In this document: piece after piece, positions 1 to 8,147 of the stretch
Position numbering within the stretch: position 1 is the stretch's first letter
Layout of the letters: the number at the start of each line of letters is the position of its first letter
Source of the DNA: Rodentolepis nana
Lineage: Eukaryota; Platyhelminthes; Cestoda; Cyclophyllidea; Hymenolepididae
Assembly: GCA_900617975.1 (NCBI GenBank)
Contig: UZAE01014177.1
Location: 1 to 16,210, forward strand
Reading direction: 5' to 3'
Length of the DNA: 16,210 nucleotides
Position numbers and translations under genes: made by a program
The notes under the pieces: generated by a model
Told to the model about the DNA's origin: nothing
Database searches by the model: none
What the model saw: only the letters and a program-made list of their open reading frames with translations

Positions 1-361
1 ATTTTCAAACATTTAATCTGATTATTTCACATATGTCTTGTGTCGAGCCCATACTCTTGATTAGATCGTAGTGTGATGTAAGGCCTTCTTTTACTCTAGT
101 CAGAATTTTACTTGCAACTTGCCAGTATTTAGGTAGATTGTACAGGGTGTAATCTGGGAATTGGAAGTACTTCAGTTTGTCTTCCGAAAGGTTTGCTTCC
201 ATAATTGTGAATATGTCTACATTAAAGGTTTGTAGGATTTTCTGTACTTGGATCTTTTTGTCCTATGACATCTTTCCAGCATTCCTCTGGAGGATCTGAA
301 GACGTTGTGATTTGCCCTGACGAGGGCGATTTCTCTTATAGCCTTTTTTCAAGCTTTTCAT
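1..361 (-). pseudogene. Non-LTR retrotransposon fragment, start of the AP-endonuclease (EN) domain
   Basis: Read on the minus strand from the ATG at 361-359, a frame begins MKSLKKGYKRNRPRQGK and continues LQILQRNAGKMS, then a single in-frame TAG at 265-263, then DIFTIMEANLSEDKLKYF and further residues to the window edge. This is the N-terminal layout of the AP-like endonuclease of LINE elements: an LQ-x-N strand, then a D-I-x-x-I-x-E-A-N-L motif holding the metal-binding glutamate, then the F-P-x-Y-T-L-Y segment. The asparagine of the first strand is kept (LQRNA), whereas a tryptophan is usual just before it. The frame is otherwise open across about 120 codons, so this copy is fairly young or lightly decayed. 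It is cut by the left edge, and reverse transcriptase should follow outside the window. The stop makes it non-functional as seen. The family call rests on motif recognition, not a search. Confidence 0.82.
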
Positions 362-482
362 AATAAATCGAAGTCAAATCAAATGCCGAGTGGTATAATT
401 TTTTGCCGTACGAAGATACGTTGTCCAAATTGCACCATGTGAAGGTAAGTCTATCGCGCACCCCGTGGCTAAATTATTGCAG
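362..482. other. Short spacer between the retrotransposon fragment and the inverted-repeat arm
   Basis: No coding signal was seen. Immediately upstream of the element's ATG the minus-strand frame is closed by a stop, so no ORF1 product is visible. A GTAAGT occurs at about 446 on the plus strand but has no convincing acceptor or open frame before it. Confidence 0.4.
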
Positions 483-628
483 TGTTCTAAATTTGGCTCA
501 CAATACTTATTAAATTCTAGCAGTATTCAATTCGAAATTTGATCAACGCAGGAGTGACAACGTGCTCTCATGAATCTGCTAACGCGTAATGAAATTGAAG
601 ACAAAGACGAGGTCACAGTTTTGATTGA
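483..628 (+). repeat. Inverted repeat, left arm (about 146 bp)
   Basis: This stretch matches the reverse complement of 2100-2232 over its whole length by eye. Long identical blocks include the run around 549-575 (AACGCAGGAGTGACAACGTG) and the GAGGTCNCAGTTTTGATTGA block at its inner end. The left arm carries about 13 extra bases near 593-606 that the right arm lacks. Outer and inner borders are where similarity stops. No matching short target-site duplication was found outside the arms. It could be a terminal repeat of a 1.75-kb non-autonomous element, or simply one of two oppositely oriented copies of an interspersed repeat. Confidence 0.85.
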
Positions 629-635
629 AAAACAG

Positions 636-959
636 GGGGTTTCAGTTCCGTCCTTTCAGTGGTAATTTGTCAGTGCATATCTTATGTCAAGTAAACTGAT
701 GGAATAGTTTAATTCTATCGATTTAATTCTTTTGCGCGTTGAGGGCTGATAGGAAAAGTGAAACCGCTTCAGTTGGACGAATTTCCAGGTCAAGTGAATC
801 GATTGTGTTATTAAGTCAGAGACAAGAACCGATTACCTCTTCAAGCATAAGCAAACGCGTTGATATCTGATATTAAATATTTAGTCACATTCTTCAAATT
901 GCTCATCTTTATGCAATTAAAAGTCGAGAGAAAGGGTTCTGTTCAGTGGCAAGCCGTGG
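636..959 (+). repeat. 324-bp interspersed repeat, copy 1
   Basis: This block recurs in the same orientation at 3438-3761. Both copies start at GGGGNTTCAGTTCCG, end at a CGTGG, and are exactly 324 bp, with scattered substitutions and no net length change. The best-conserved part is around 755-785 (GAAACCGCTTCAGTTGGACG). It has no open reading frame of note, no tRNA-like A/B boxes that I can recognise, no poly(A) tail and no clear terminal inverted repeat, so the class is unknown. It begins only a few bases inside the left inverted-repeat arm. Confidence 0.9.
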
Positions 960-2099
960 TATCCATTAGTACATTCCTTTTGGAACCCCAACCAACGAGA
1001 CTCTTTACGAAATCGTGTTGAATTTCCACAATAAATTCAACTTAAGTGAAATTTGTAGAGTCACAAATCTGACTTTGCAACTATTTGACTGAAAGCTCTG
1101 CTTTTCTTTAGATCAAACCCACATCGTGACTGACCCATTGCCTCATTTGAAATTATCTTACACAAAGTTAGGGATCAGGTTCAAGAGGTATATGCTTTAC
1201 AATAGCATATGAAATTGATTTTAGTTGTTGAAACTGCAGGTTCTAGTCAAGGTGAGGTCAGAATTATTCGCCTTCAGTAGTAAGTATAATGTTGCCGTGT
1301 GTTATTCGAAAATTTAAAATGAGAAAATTTGTTTTCTTATCAAATTAGAATATAACAGGATTGCAATTAAAAGAGTCTTCTTAGAAATGTAGTCATTCTA
1401 AACATGCAAATTTATTTTAATATTAGAAGAAATTTACTTTGAACTGATTATTTATAAGTTAGATGAGACTAAACTAAACAATTGAAAAGGAACACATTTT
1501 TACATGTGGCACATTGAATCATCATATTAAAGTGCATTAATTTGAGTTTCGTTGCCTCAGTGTCATTTGAAGATGAGTCGGCTTTACTTGTGCCCGGACT
1601 TGATGTCCGGTCATTGATATCTAGTATTGAGACGCTTTGTGCGGCTACCTATATGGGGGATAATAACATCATTTAACCTTGGAATTCCAGACGGAACAAT
1701 TTAATCTATTATTCACCTCCTCCTTCAAGAAACGTACATCCACGGAAATAAATTGTTTCGTATTTGCCTGAGAGCTGCTCGTTATCTGTCCAACAGTCAG
1801 TCAATTTCGTCTAATCCTGAATGGGCCTACTTCACTTTAATTGCACACAACACCTCACCAGCTTATGCTAATTGAAGGTGATAGAGGTTTATTCACCTTG
1901 GCACATTTTCAGTTTGCAGTTCACCAAAGATGTATAATACACGTTTGGCTGTAATAATGTTGAGACTCATTGTCTATCACTCTCTTCCTCACGCTCATTG
2001 TCTCAATACCATCCCTTTCACCGTACCCACCACAATAACCAGATGTATTTATCCATAACAATTCATGTGGATCAGGTATTGAGTCAATTTTTATTCACT
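960..2099. other. Interior between inverted-repeat arms, no recognisable gene
   Basis: About 1.1 kb of AT-rich sequence separates the first 324-bp repeat from the right inverted arm. No reading frame longer than 60 codons and no protein similarity were recognised in it on either strand. A small perfect stem (CCGGAC, five-base loop, GTCCGG) lies at 1594-1610. If the arms are terminal repeats this is the element's body, and it carries no visible transposase. Confidence 0.5.
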
Positions 2100-2232
2100 T
2101 CAATCAAAACTGAGACCTCATTTCATTACGCCTTAACAGACTCATGAGAGCACGTTGTCACTCCTGCGTTAATCAAATTTCGATTTGAATACTGCTAGAA
2201 TGCAATAATTATTGAGAGCCAAATTTTGAACA
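2100..2232 (-). repeat. Inverted repeat, right arm (about 133 bp)
   Basis: Reverse-complement partner of 483-628. The shared blocks include CACGTTGTCACTCCTGCGTT at about 2151-2170, read on the plus strand. It lacks the roughly 13-base segment present in the left arm. Similarity ends sharply inside at 2100 and outside near 2232. The 324-bp repeat that sits next to the left arm is absent here, which argues against a simple symmetric hairpin element. Confidence 0.85.
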
Positions 2233-2547
2233 TAAGTGCGAAAATATACGATATTGCATTGAAAGAGTTAGTGAAATAATTACGGTGATAATGACACTCG
2301 CCTACAAGACGTTACGGATTTCTGAATCGATTTCATTTTTTAAAAGTAGCACAAAATGAGTCATACATTTTGAATTTGGTCTTCATTAAACACTCTTTGT
2401 TATTTTGAGTCAGTAGGCACCATGGAATGTGGAAAATATTGCAATAGTTTAGACACTTTGAAGAAGACTCGACGAATGTCTATTATTTTTGAGGTGACAT
2501 TCAAGACTAGAGCAGCCTATTTTACAGTGTCCTAAAATTGAGTAAGT
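2233..2547. other. Spacer with no recognisable feature
   Basis: AT-rich sequence between the right inverted arm and the first short direct repeat. No open frame, repeat or RNA gene was recognised on either strand. Confidence 0.4.
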
Positions 2548-2606
2548 TTGAGAGAGCACGATGACATCCAAAAGTGATGGCTTTACTTATATTTTGCTGA
2601 ATAAAA
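2548..2606 (+). repeat. Short direct repeat of about 60 bp, copy 1
   Basis: The core GAGCACGATGACATCCAAAA followed by GTGATRGCTTTRCTTAT is shared with 2932-2991 in the same orientation, and both copies end in an AATAAAA-type run. The A-rich 3' ends could mean that these are the tails of a short retroposon, but the copies are too short to classify. Confidence 0.8.
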
Positions 2607-2931
2607 CGACTTTTTCAAATTACATTGAACGAAATGGACTCAAGTAGACGCTCGCAGGCTGCTATGAGTAAATTGGACACCACAGTGCTCGAAACAACAG
2701 ATATCCCACACATTAACATTGGGATTAGTTTAAGACTGTTCCATAGACGTCATTTGACCTGTGATATATCCAATCTTCCAGAAGAGAAGAGATGGAGTGA
2801 AAAATTTTGATTTGCTTTATTATTATTATTTCAAAATGCAGGATTTTTCATATTCATCTTTAGCCCCTTAGTTGACTTCGGCTTTCACCACGGGGTGGGA
2901 GGAGAGGCATAAATAACAGTTAATTCATAGC
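2607..2931. other. Interval between short direct repeats, no convincing gene
   Basis: A plus-strand frame at 2625-2810 is open for 61 codons and somewhat richer in GC than its surroundings, but its product has no recognisable domain, and no splice signals frame it. A (TTA)n-like run at about 2816-2830 follows. Given the repeats on all sides, this could be unrecognised transposon sequence. Confidence 0.35.
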
Positions 2932-2991
2932 TTGAGGGAGCACGATGACATCCAAAAGTGATAGCTTTGCTTATTTATTTGCCAAATAAAA
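2932..2991 (+). repeat. Short direct repeat of about 60 bp, copy 2
   Basis: Same-orientation partner of 2548-2606, differing by scattered substitutions and a one-base length difference in the T-rich middle. The sequence around it is not shared between the two sites, so the repeated unit is really this short here. Confidence 0.8.
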
Positions 2992-3129
2992 TAGCATATA
3001 AAGCAGTAAATTCATAGCAGTTCATTAGTTGTCTTCTAGCCTCCTACTAACTCTCGGTTTCCGTAGTTGTCTTTATGAATGGAAATCTAATCTGGTGGGT
3101 CTTTTTCCTTTCCTACTGTAGTTTCCATA

Positions 3130-3437
3130 GGTGCGTGTTAGGTGAGTTTATACTCCTAATTTGTGAAGGTGTTTTGCCAGGCAATCGTGTCTGGTTCGAA
3201 GTCTAAACTCAGCTATGGTTTTGATTCTTGGCCACACGGCTATGTCGGACAGTGCCAATGTCCACTGTTTCCCCTTTGTTTCAGCTTTATGTCCGTTGTA
3301 CCTGGAGGTCTTGAGTTCTCTCCTGCCGGTCTATGCCTTGAAAAATGTCCCTTTCGTAGCAAATGCGTCAGCAAGCTACTTTGATGTAAGACTTAACAAG
3401 TTTTTAGATGATAGTAGGCATTTTATTTTAATGAAAA
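3130..3437 (-). pseudogene. Non-LTR retrotransposon fragment, C-terminal RNase H region
   Basis: On the minus strand a frame running from about 3380 to 3148 reads DAFATKGTFF, then a stop at 3333-3331, then WTLALSDIAVWPRIKTIAEF and RLRTRHDCLAKHLHKLGV, then a TAA at 3150-3148. The first part fits the last helix of RNase H (D-x-x-A-x-K-G). The second fits the conserved tail that follows RNase H in many EN-RT-RNH LINEs, where the consensus is E-F-R-L-x-T-G-H-D with L-x-x-H-L-x-x-x-G next. Two stops and loss of the usual T-G-H glycine show decay. Two plus-strand open frames over this stretch are shadows. This piece continues the reverse-transcriptase fragment at 3762-4340 in the correct minus-strand order, with a 324-bp repeat between them. 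Confidence 0.75.
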
Positions 3438-3761
3438 GGGGATTCAGTTCCGTCCTTTCAATGGTACTTTGTCAGTGCATATCGTATGTCCTGTAAACTG
3501 ATGGAATAGTTTAATTCTATCGATTTAATTTTTTTGTGCGTAGAGGGCTGATAGGAAAAGTGAAACCGCTTCAGTTGGACGAATTTCCAGGTCAAGTGAA
3601 TTGATTGTGTTATTAAGTCGGAAACAAGAACCGATTACCTCTTTAAGCATAAGCAAATGCGTTGATATTTGATATTACATATTTAGCTAAATTCTTCATA
3701 TTGCTTATCTTTATGCAATTAAAAGTCAAGAGAATGGTTTCTGTTCAGGGGCAAGTCGTGG
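3438..3761 (+). repeat. 324-bp interspersed repeat, copy 2, lying inside a retrotransposon copy
   Basis: Same-orientation copy of 636-959 with identical length. It separates the reverse-transcriptase end (3762-4340, minus) from the RNase H end (3130-3437, minus) of one decayed LINE. The missing part of that LINE (the linker and most of RNase H, of the order of a hundred codons) is not present on either side, so the copy marks an insertion with deletion or a recombination joint rather than a clean insertion. No target-site duplication is visible. Confidence 0.88.
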
Positions 3762-4340
3762 GAGTTGCCTATTGACTTGTCATCGATTTGTAATGCTTTC
3801 ATCAGTTCTATGGCTTTCTGTAATAGACCAGATTGCGTCTTCATATGTCTTGGTCTATTGTCATAGGTGTTGAAGAATTTATCCATGGGAATGCGTAGCA
3901 GCTTCTCATAGAGAAACAATGGCTTCTCTTTGATAAGGAAATACATTGTGGTGCTCCCTGTAACCAGGAGCATTACATCAATGTGCATTGATTTTACCCT
4001 TTCAGTAATTAGTCGCAATGTCTGGTTTTGTGCCTTCTCGAGTAATTGGAGAGTCACCTATGTGGTTGAACAAACATATTGGAAGTAATGTTTAGTGTTG
4101 AGCGTGCACAGCTCAAAATGCTACCAGCAAATCGCTTCAGTAAATTCAGTCCATTGGAGATTCGTTCTGCCATTTTAGCAATGTGACTTTTCCATGTTAG
4201 CTTTGTGTCAAACGTCATTTCGAGATAAGTGAACTCGTTGGCTTTTTTCTAAGGTAGTTTCCATGTACGTTAGAGGCGGGTTTATACTGCGACGGGCCAA
4301 AGAAAATATTTGGAATGCAGTTTTCGCAGCTTTGATGATT
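3762..4340 (-). pseudogene. Non-LTR retrotransposon fragment, C-terminal end of reverse transcriptase
   Basis: Three minus-strand frame segments follow each other. From about 4326 comes KTAFQIFSLARRSINPPL and then TYMETTLEK. After a frameshift at a T run (4243-4248, plus strand) comes FTYLEMTFDTKLTWKSHIAK and then NGLNLLKRFAGSIL. After a stop (4056-4054) and a small deletion, the open frame down to about 3770 holds LEKAQNQTLRLITERVKS and LIKEKPLFLYEKLLRIP. The F-x-Y-L-x-x-x-x-D-x-x-L-T-W-x-x-H-I motif and the A-Q-N-x-x-L-R-x-I-T motif are the thumb and connection region of LINE reverse transcriptases of the kind often labelled jockey in arachnid genomes. The catalytic palm is absent, and upstream similarity stops near 4340. 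One frameshift, one stop and one deletion mean it is dead. Its last residues before the stop at 3719 are encoded by the neighbouring 324-bp repeat. Confidence 0.85.
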
Positions 4341-5661
4341 CACTTAAGAATATTGATTTTCGATTTGATTGATGTAACTGTTAACGAAATGAGTAAATAG
4401 TGTATAAATTAAAGTGTGGAAAACAATCATTGAAATAAATATGACATATGTAGCAAAAGAATGTTTGACCAATAATCACAATTTCAATTTCAAATGTTCC
4501 CTTTCCGAAATTGAGTGCAGTTGAGTGAAGCATTTCCATTGAAATATCAGAATTGGATTTTGTGGTTCATTAGTAGACTTGCTTTTACAAAATGGTGCAC
4601 AACCAATTATCTCTCTGGCTTAATATTACCGGTGATGACTGTTTGAGGCTACTATTTGTTTTCATATGCCCTCAAGGTTCGTATGATCGGGCTTTAACTC
4701 AAGTAATTGGACATGAGAATGCCAATTGCGTCATGTAATAAGTAAATTTAAGACAAATGAAGATGTGCCTAAATTCTTCCCAATGATAACTACCACATTA
4801 AATCAAAGATGCATTTTTGACAAAATCAATCAAACAAAGTACCTTCCTGTTTGAGTATGTATTTTAGGTCTTTATGAACATAATTCCCTCAGATAAATTC
4901 AAAAACAATAAAAGAGTAAATATTTAGCCTATTCGTTAGCTTTACCAGTCAGTTAAATAATAGTAAAATGATTCGTTATCTACACTTCTTTCAATTCTAA
5001 TTAGCATATTTCTTTTACATATTTTATTCGTGCTTCACATTCGATTTTGCCACATTTGATAGTATTTTGCAAAATTTTGCAAAAGATGACATATTTCATG
5101 AAATTGAAGCAAAATTAATCATGTAAATGTGACAGATTTCGAAATAGACTGGATAAAATATGATTATCATCTTATTGGCATTCCAAATAACAACATGCAG
5201 ATCTTTATACTCTGATTGCAATATCCGATTGCGGTACTCAGCAATACAGTATTAGAAAGTTGCTATAACACTGAGTAGTAATAAAGAGCATGACCCACAT
5301 TCTCATTTGCTGATTGGACTTGATTTGAATTGAAAATGCACTCTTAACTTATTTCTCCTAACGTTCCTTAAAAGTTCATTATGGGAAATAAAAGGGATAT
5401 TACTGAAAAGCGATTGCGTTGCGCAGAACTTCAGACATTTGATGGTCTATTTTATACAGACATATTCGGGAAATTTATTATTTCAAAACACATTTTACCG
5501 CCAGCCTAACTAAATAATCTGTGACACTTAAAGTTCGATGTCATTTGTTGCTTTTAATGACACGATTAAAGCACATTTCATCCATCAAAATATTCAACTC
5601 GATTCACCTCTTCAAATCGACAACATCTTTGGCCTTTGTGTTCTCCATTCATGCGGTTCCG
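4341..5661. other. Gene-free AT-rich stretch
   Basis: No open frame of 60 codons or more occurs on either strand, and there is no repeat shared with the rest of the window. Short A/T runs and a local TTTTGCAAAATTTTGCAAAA doubling at about 5065-5085 are the only structure noticed. It probably serves as the intergenic region upstream of the gene at 6116. Confidence 0.5.
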
Positions 5662-5670
5662 TATAAAAAG
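5662..5670 (+). promoter_or_regulatory. Possible TATA box upstream of the secreted-protein gene
   Basis: TATAAAAAG lies in a locally GC-richer context and is a good match to a metazoan TATA element. A start site about 25-30 bases downstream (near CCATTG at 5688-5693) would give a leader of about 420 nt before the ATG at 6116, possibly with a spliced leader exon. No initiator match is strong, and in AT-rich DNA such strings arise by chance. Confidence 0.25.
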
Positions 5671-6046
5671 CACTTGGTTTAGACGACCATTGTGGGCATA
5701 TTTGGATTCATCAGAAGTAATTCACAAATGAAATCACGCGAGCGTCAGTTAGAGCACACACTTAAATAGTAATTTCGCTTTACGTTTCTGAGCAAAATCA
5801 ACAAAATTACAGATTCTACCTTGCGTGCTTCTAAGTGTCCAATTTTTCCAATTTTCTTATGCTTATTGATCATAAATGTTTAAAGAAAATGTCAAAATAA
5901 AAAACTGAAATTATCCTGATTGATGTAACGTACCACATATTGTGTGGATCTTGATTTATTGCGCCAATCATAAACTTGTATTGATTGCAACAACCACTTA
6001 ATTCTTTTCTATGTACTCAATTGCAAAATAATTGGCAATTTCGATG
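5671..6046. other. Non-coding stretch, possible 5' leader or promoter region
   Basis: AT-rich sequence between the possible TATA box and the TA repeat. No coding frame or clear splice donor/acceptor pair was recognised. It may include untranslated leader of the gene starting at 6116. Confidence 0.35.
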
Positions 6047-6047
6047 T

Positions 6048-6083
<36 letters not shown>
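6047..6083. repeat. (TA)n microsatellite
   Basis: A pure alternating A/T run of 32 bases (6052-6083), extended by TATAC on its left. It ends 33 bases before the ATG of the secreted-protein gene, so it may supply a TATA-like element or sit in the leader. An open frame that reads through it as alternating Tyr-Ile is an artefact. Confidence 0.97.
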
Positions 6084-6085
<2 letters not shown>

Positions 6086-6115
6086 GTGGGAAAAGTTTAT
6101 CATACCTGCGAGCCA

Positions 6116-7473
6116 ATGACTTTCATCCTATTCACTTTTGCTATACTGCAGTTAACTCTTTCTCCTGGAATAGAGGGCTTAGAATTGACAAATGCACTTT
6201 GTTCTAGGATTGTGGCAACACCAATTGGGAAATCAGAACCCCTAATATTTGCTATGGATGAAAAAAGCGTAAGCAAAAATTCGAAGCAATAACAATAAAT
6301 ATTTTTTAATTTAGTTTTTCCGCGCAATTGAAGAAGGGGAACTTGTTAAATTTGACATACTAAAGGACAGTTGTTATTCGGAGCGCGAAAAGATCGGCGA
6401 ACCCTGCAGTTTACATTCTGGTACGCAATATCCTTGAGCATTTATCACTTCAACTATCCATTTGCCACCAAAGGTTTCTCGAATATAACAATCGATGACG
6501 TTACAAGATTCGAAGAACTGCGTCGCTATGGATCCGATGCCGTTTGCGTTGGCACATTTGTCCCGAAATGTCAATTCCCAACCGTTGAACCAGGTTAGAT
6601 TTGACAAAGGGCATTGCTTTAATACACAAATGCTATTATATTTAGATTAAATTCATAAATTTTCATTATTTTAACATTGAATTTTCGGTTATTTGCAGGA
6701 AATATTATGCCCGAAGCGTCGTTTCAGTTTGCCCGATTTCAATTAAAGGCAAAAGAGACAGAGTATTTGTTCGTCTATTTTCTTTATAGTAAAATCATTT
6801 TCTTTGAAAATTTCATTTCTTTAAGTTGCAATTAAATAATGCCTGTTATTAATCAAATTAGCAAACTTGTTTTGAGATATAAATAACTACAAATTTAATC
6901 ATAAATTGCTAATTCAGGTATTACCTGTTTTATCATTTTATACGCATTCATGATTAATGCCACTGACTGACAAAATTATGCTTCCAGTATCGAGTTCTAT
7001 TAATGTATTAATAATAATAGCACTTCTTGCAATTTAAGATGACATTGTGGATAAACGAGACGGAGATTTGTTCAGGGCAAAACGGTATTGTTGATGAGGA
7101 TAAAACACAAAAATATTGTAGTGAGTCATTTTACATTTCATTGATCGTTTAATGTCAACTATGTAAGGGTAGTATTTTGATCATTAAGAAAACTTCACTG
7201 AAAACGCCGAAAGGGATCAGGTGGATTATGCACTTGAATATCATCGAGAAGGAAATGAAACGAGCACACATTTCTACGCAATAGTAGGAGGTTCGTTTGT
7301 AGGAGTCAGTGTCTATTGGGAAAAAGGCGGTATGTCAGCTTTGAATATGTGTGTGTACAAGCATATCGATTAGTCTTTCTCAAAAAATTGTGTTCCGTTT
7401 AGGTGTGTCACCTGATATAACGGAATGCGAAAGTTGGTTCTCTTTCTTTTGCTCCAATATTACTGTTATTTGA
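6116..7473 (+). CDS. Secreted cysteine-containing glycoprotein, seven-exon model, family unknown
   Basis: Proposed exons are 6116-6268, 6315-6420, 6474-6593, 6699-6772, 7039-7120, 7189-7329 and 7403-7473 (TGA at 7471), giving 248 residues. The protein starts MTFILFTFAILQLTLSPG, a clear signal peptide, so entry into the secretory pathway is predicted. I recognise no domain. The mature part has paired cysteines (DSCYSEREKIGEPC; AVCVGTFVPKC; one near each end of exon 5; two in the last exon) and N-glycosylation sequons NIT, NET, NFT, NET and NIT. A hydrophobic run FYAIVGGSFVGVSVYW in exon 6 could be a membrane segment or a beta strand. Introns 1 and 2 are only 46 and 53 nt. Donors at 6269 (GTAAGC), 7121 (GTGAGT) and 7330 (GTATGT) are good, and acceptors at 6698 and 7402 are good. 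The donor at 6773 (GTCTAT), the exon 3 donor (GTTAGA) and the exon 5 and 6 acceptors are weak, so the exon 4-5 join is the least certain. An upstream in-frame ATG at 6032 reads through the TA repeat and is disfavoured. Confidence 0.6.
6984..7038 (+). other. Possible alternative terminal exon segment in intron 4
   Basis: The acceptor TTATGCTTCCAG ends at 6987. Entered in phase 1, which a GTAAAA donor at 6789 would supply, the frame reads SSINVLIIIALLAI and stops at TAA (7034-7036). This would give a short, very hydrophobic C terminus instead of the exon 5-7 ending, for example a membrane tail. It competes with the seven-exon model and may be chance in AT-rich DNA. Confidence 0.2.
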
Positions 7474-8117
7474 ATTAAATACTCAGCGCTTTGGAAATTA
7501 GATGAATTTTTGCCTTTTAAGTTTAAATGCGATATATTTCTGGCATTAGGAAATTAATTAAACACTATTGCCAGAAATCATTGTCATTGGTAAAATTGAA
7601 TAATACTTATTTTGTTGATTACAGTTTCGTTAGGGAATTTGGCATTTACATCTTTAATCACTTTTAAATGAAATCTTAAGCAAAACCAAGCTAATTTAAC
7701 CTAAGATGCATATTGTTAATGCTTATAACATACCTTTTCATATAGAATATTGGAATTGCTTTCTTTTACTTCGATTAATGTACCTAAAATGGGTTTCATT
7801 AAAAAACAATATTTGTATTATGTTAGCCGTAAATAAATGTATTATTTACCATTAAAATTATTTTAAAATGCTTATTTTATGTTATTTCTTCTAGTTCAAA
7901 CAATTTTTTTATTTGCCTGAACTGTACTTTTATGAAATTTTATTTAATTCAATCTTCCCCATCAATCAACATTTTAAATATCATTTATACCGAATTCAAT
8001 AAGATCATGTTAATAAGAGCAAAATATTTAAATATATTTTCAAATTGATTAAGAAAAAATACAGACATCTTTTTGCAACAAAAATTGTGTCTAAAAGAAT
8101 CACTGTAATTTTTTCAG
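7474..8117. other. 3' flank or long intron after the main stop codon
   Basis: Very AT-rich. An ATTAAA variant lies directly after the stop (7475-7480) and an AATAAA at about 7833, so the transcript may end here. A good acceptor (TTATTTCTTCTAG, ending 7894) is followed in phase 1 by only eight codons (VQTIFLFA) and a stop, which is weak support for another alternative end. No longer coding signal was seen. Confidence 0.4.
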
Positions 8118-8147
8118 AATACGGGCAACTTACGACAACAAGCAATG
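8118..8147 (+). other. Candidate 30-nt phase-1 cassette exon A
   Basis: It is bounded by a strong acceptor (TAATTTTTTCAG) and a strong donor (GTGAGT). With one preceding base G, as supplied by the exon ending at 7329, it reads EYGQLTTTSN and leaves one base G over, so it is symmetric (phase 1 in and out) and can be included or skipped without a frame change. The TTTS core would suit O-glycosylation. It pairs with the equally long candidate at 8636-8665. A minus-strand open frame covers the same place but has no recognisable product. Confidence 0.45.

Noticed and set aside
446..451. GTAAGT splice donor near the left end
   Set aside because: No open frame or acceptor upstream gives an exon. 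It is an isolated hexamer between repeats.
1594..1610. Perfect six-base-pair stem with a five-base loop (CCGGAC/GTCCGG)
   Set aside because: A stem this short is expected by chance in 16 kb and has no adjacent U run, gene end or partner.
2625..2810. 61-codon plus-strand open frame between the short direct repeats
   Set aside because: Unrecognised product among transposon debris. Only its slightly higher GC speaks for it.
3187..3200. GGTTCGAAGTC resembling a tRNA B box
   Set aside because: No A box or cloverleaf can be built around it, and it falls within the LINE coding remnant on the other strand.
3163..3496. Two overlapping plus-strand open frames of 73 and 93 codons
   Set aside because: They lie opposite the RNase H fragment of the retrotransposon and run on into the 324-bp repeat, so they are antisense shadows without recognisable products.
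6032..6115. Upstream in-frame ATG extending the secreted protein through the TA repeat
   Set aside because: The extension encodes a Tyr-Ile alternation from the microsatellite and would bury the signal peptide. The ATG at 6116 starts directly with a classic signal sequence.
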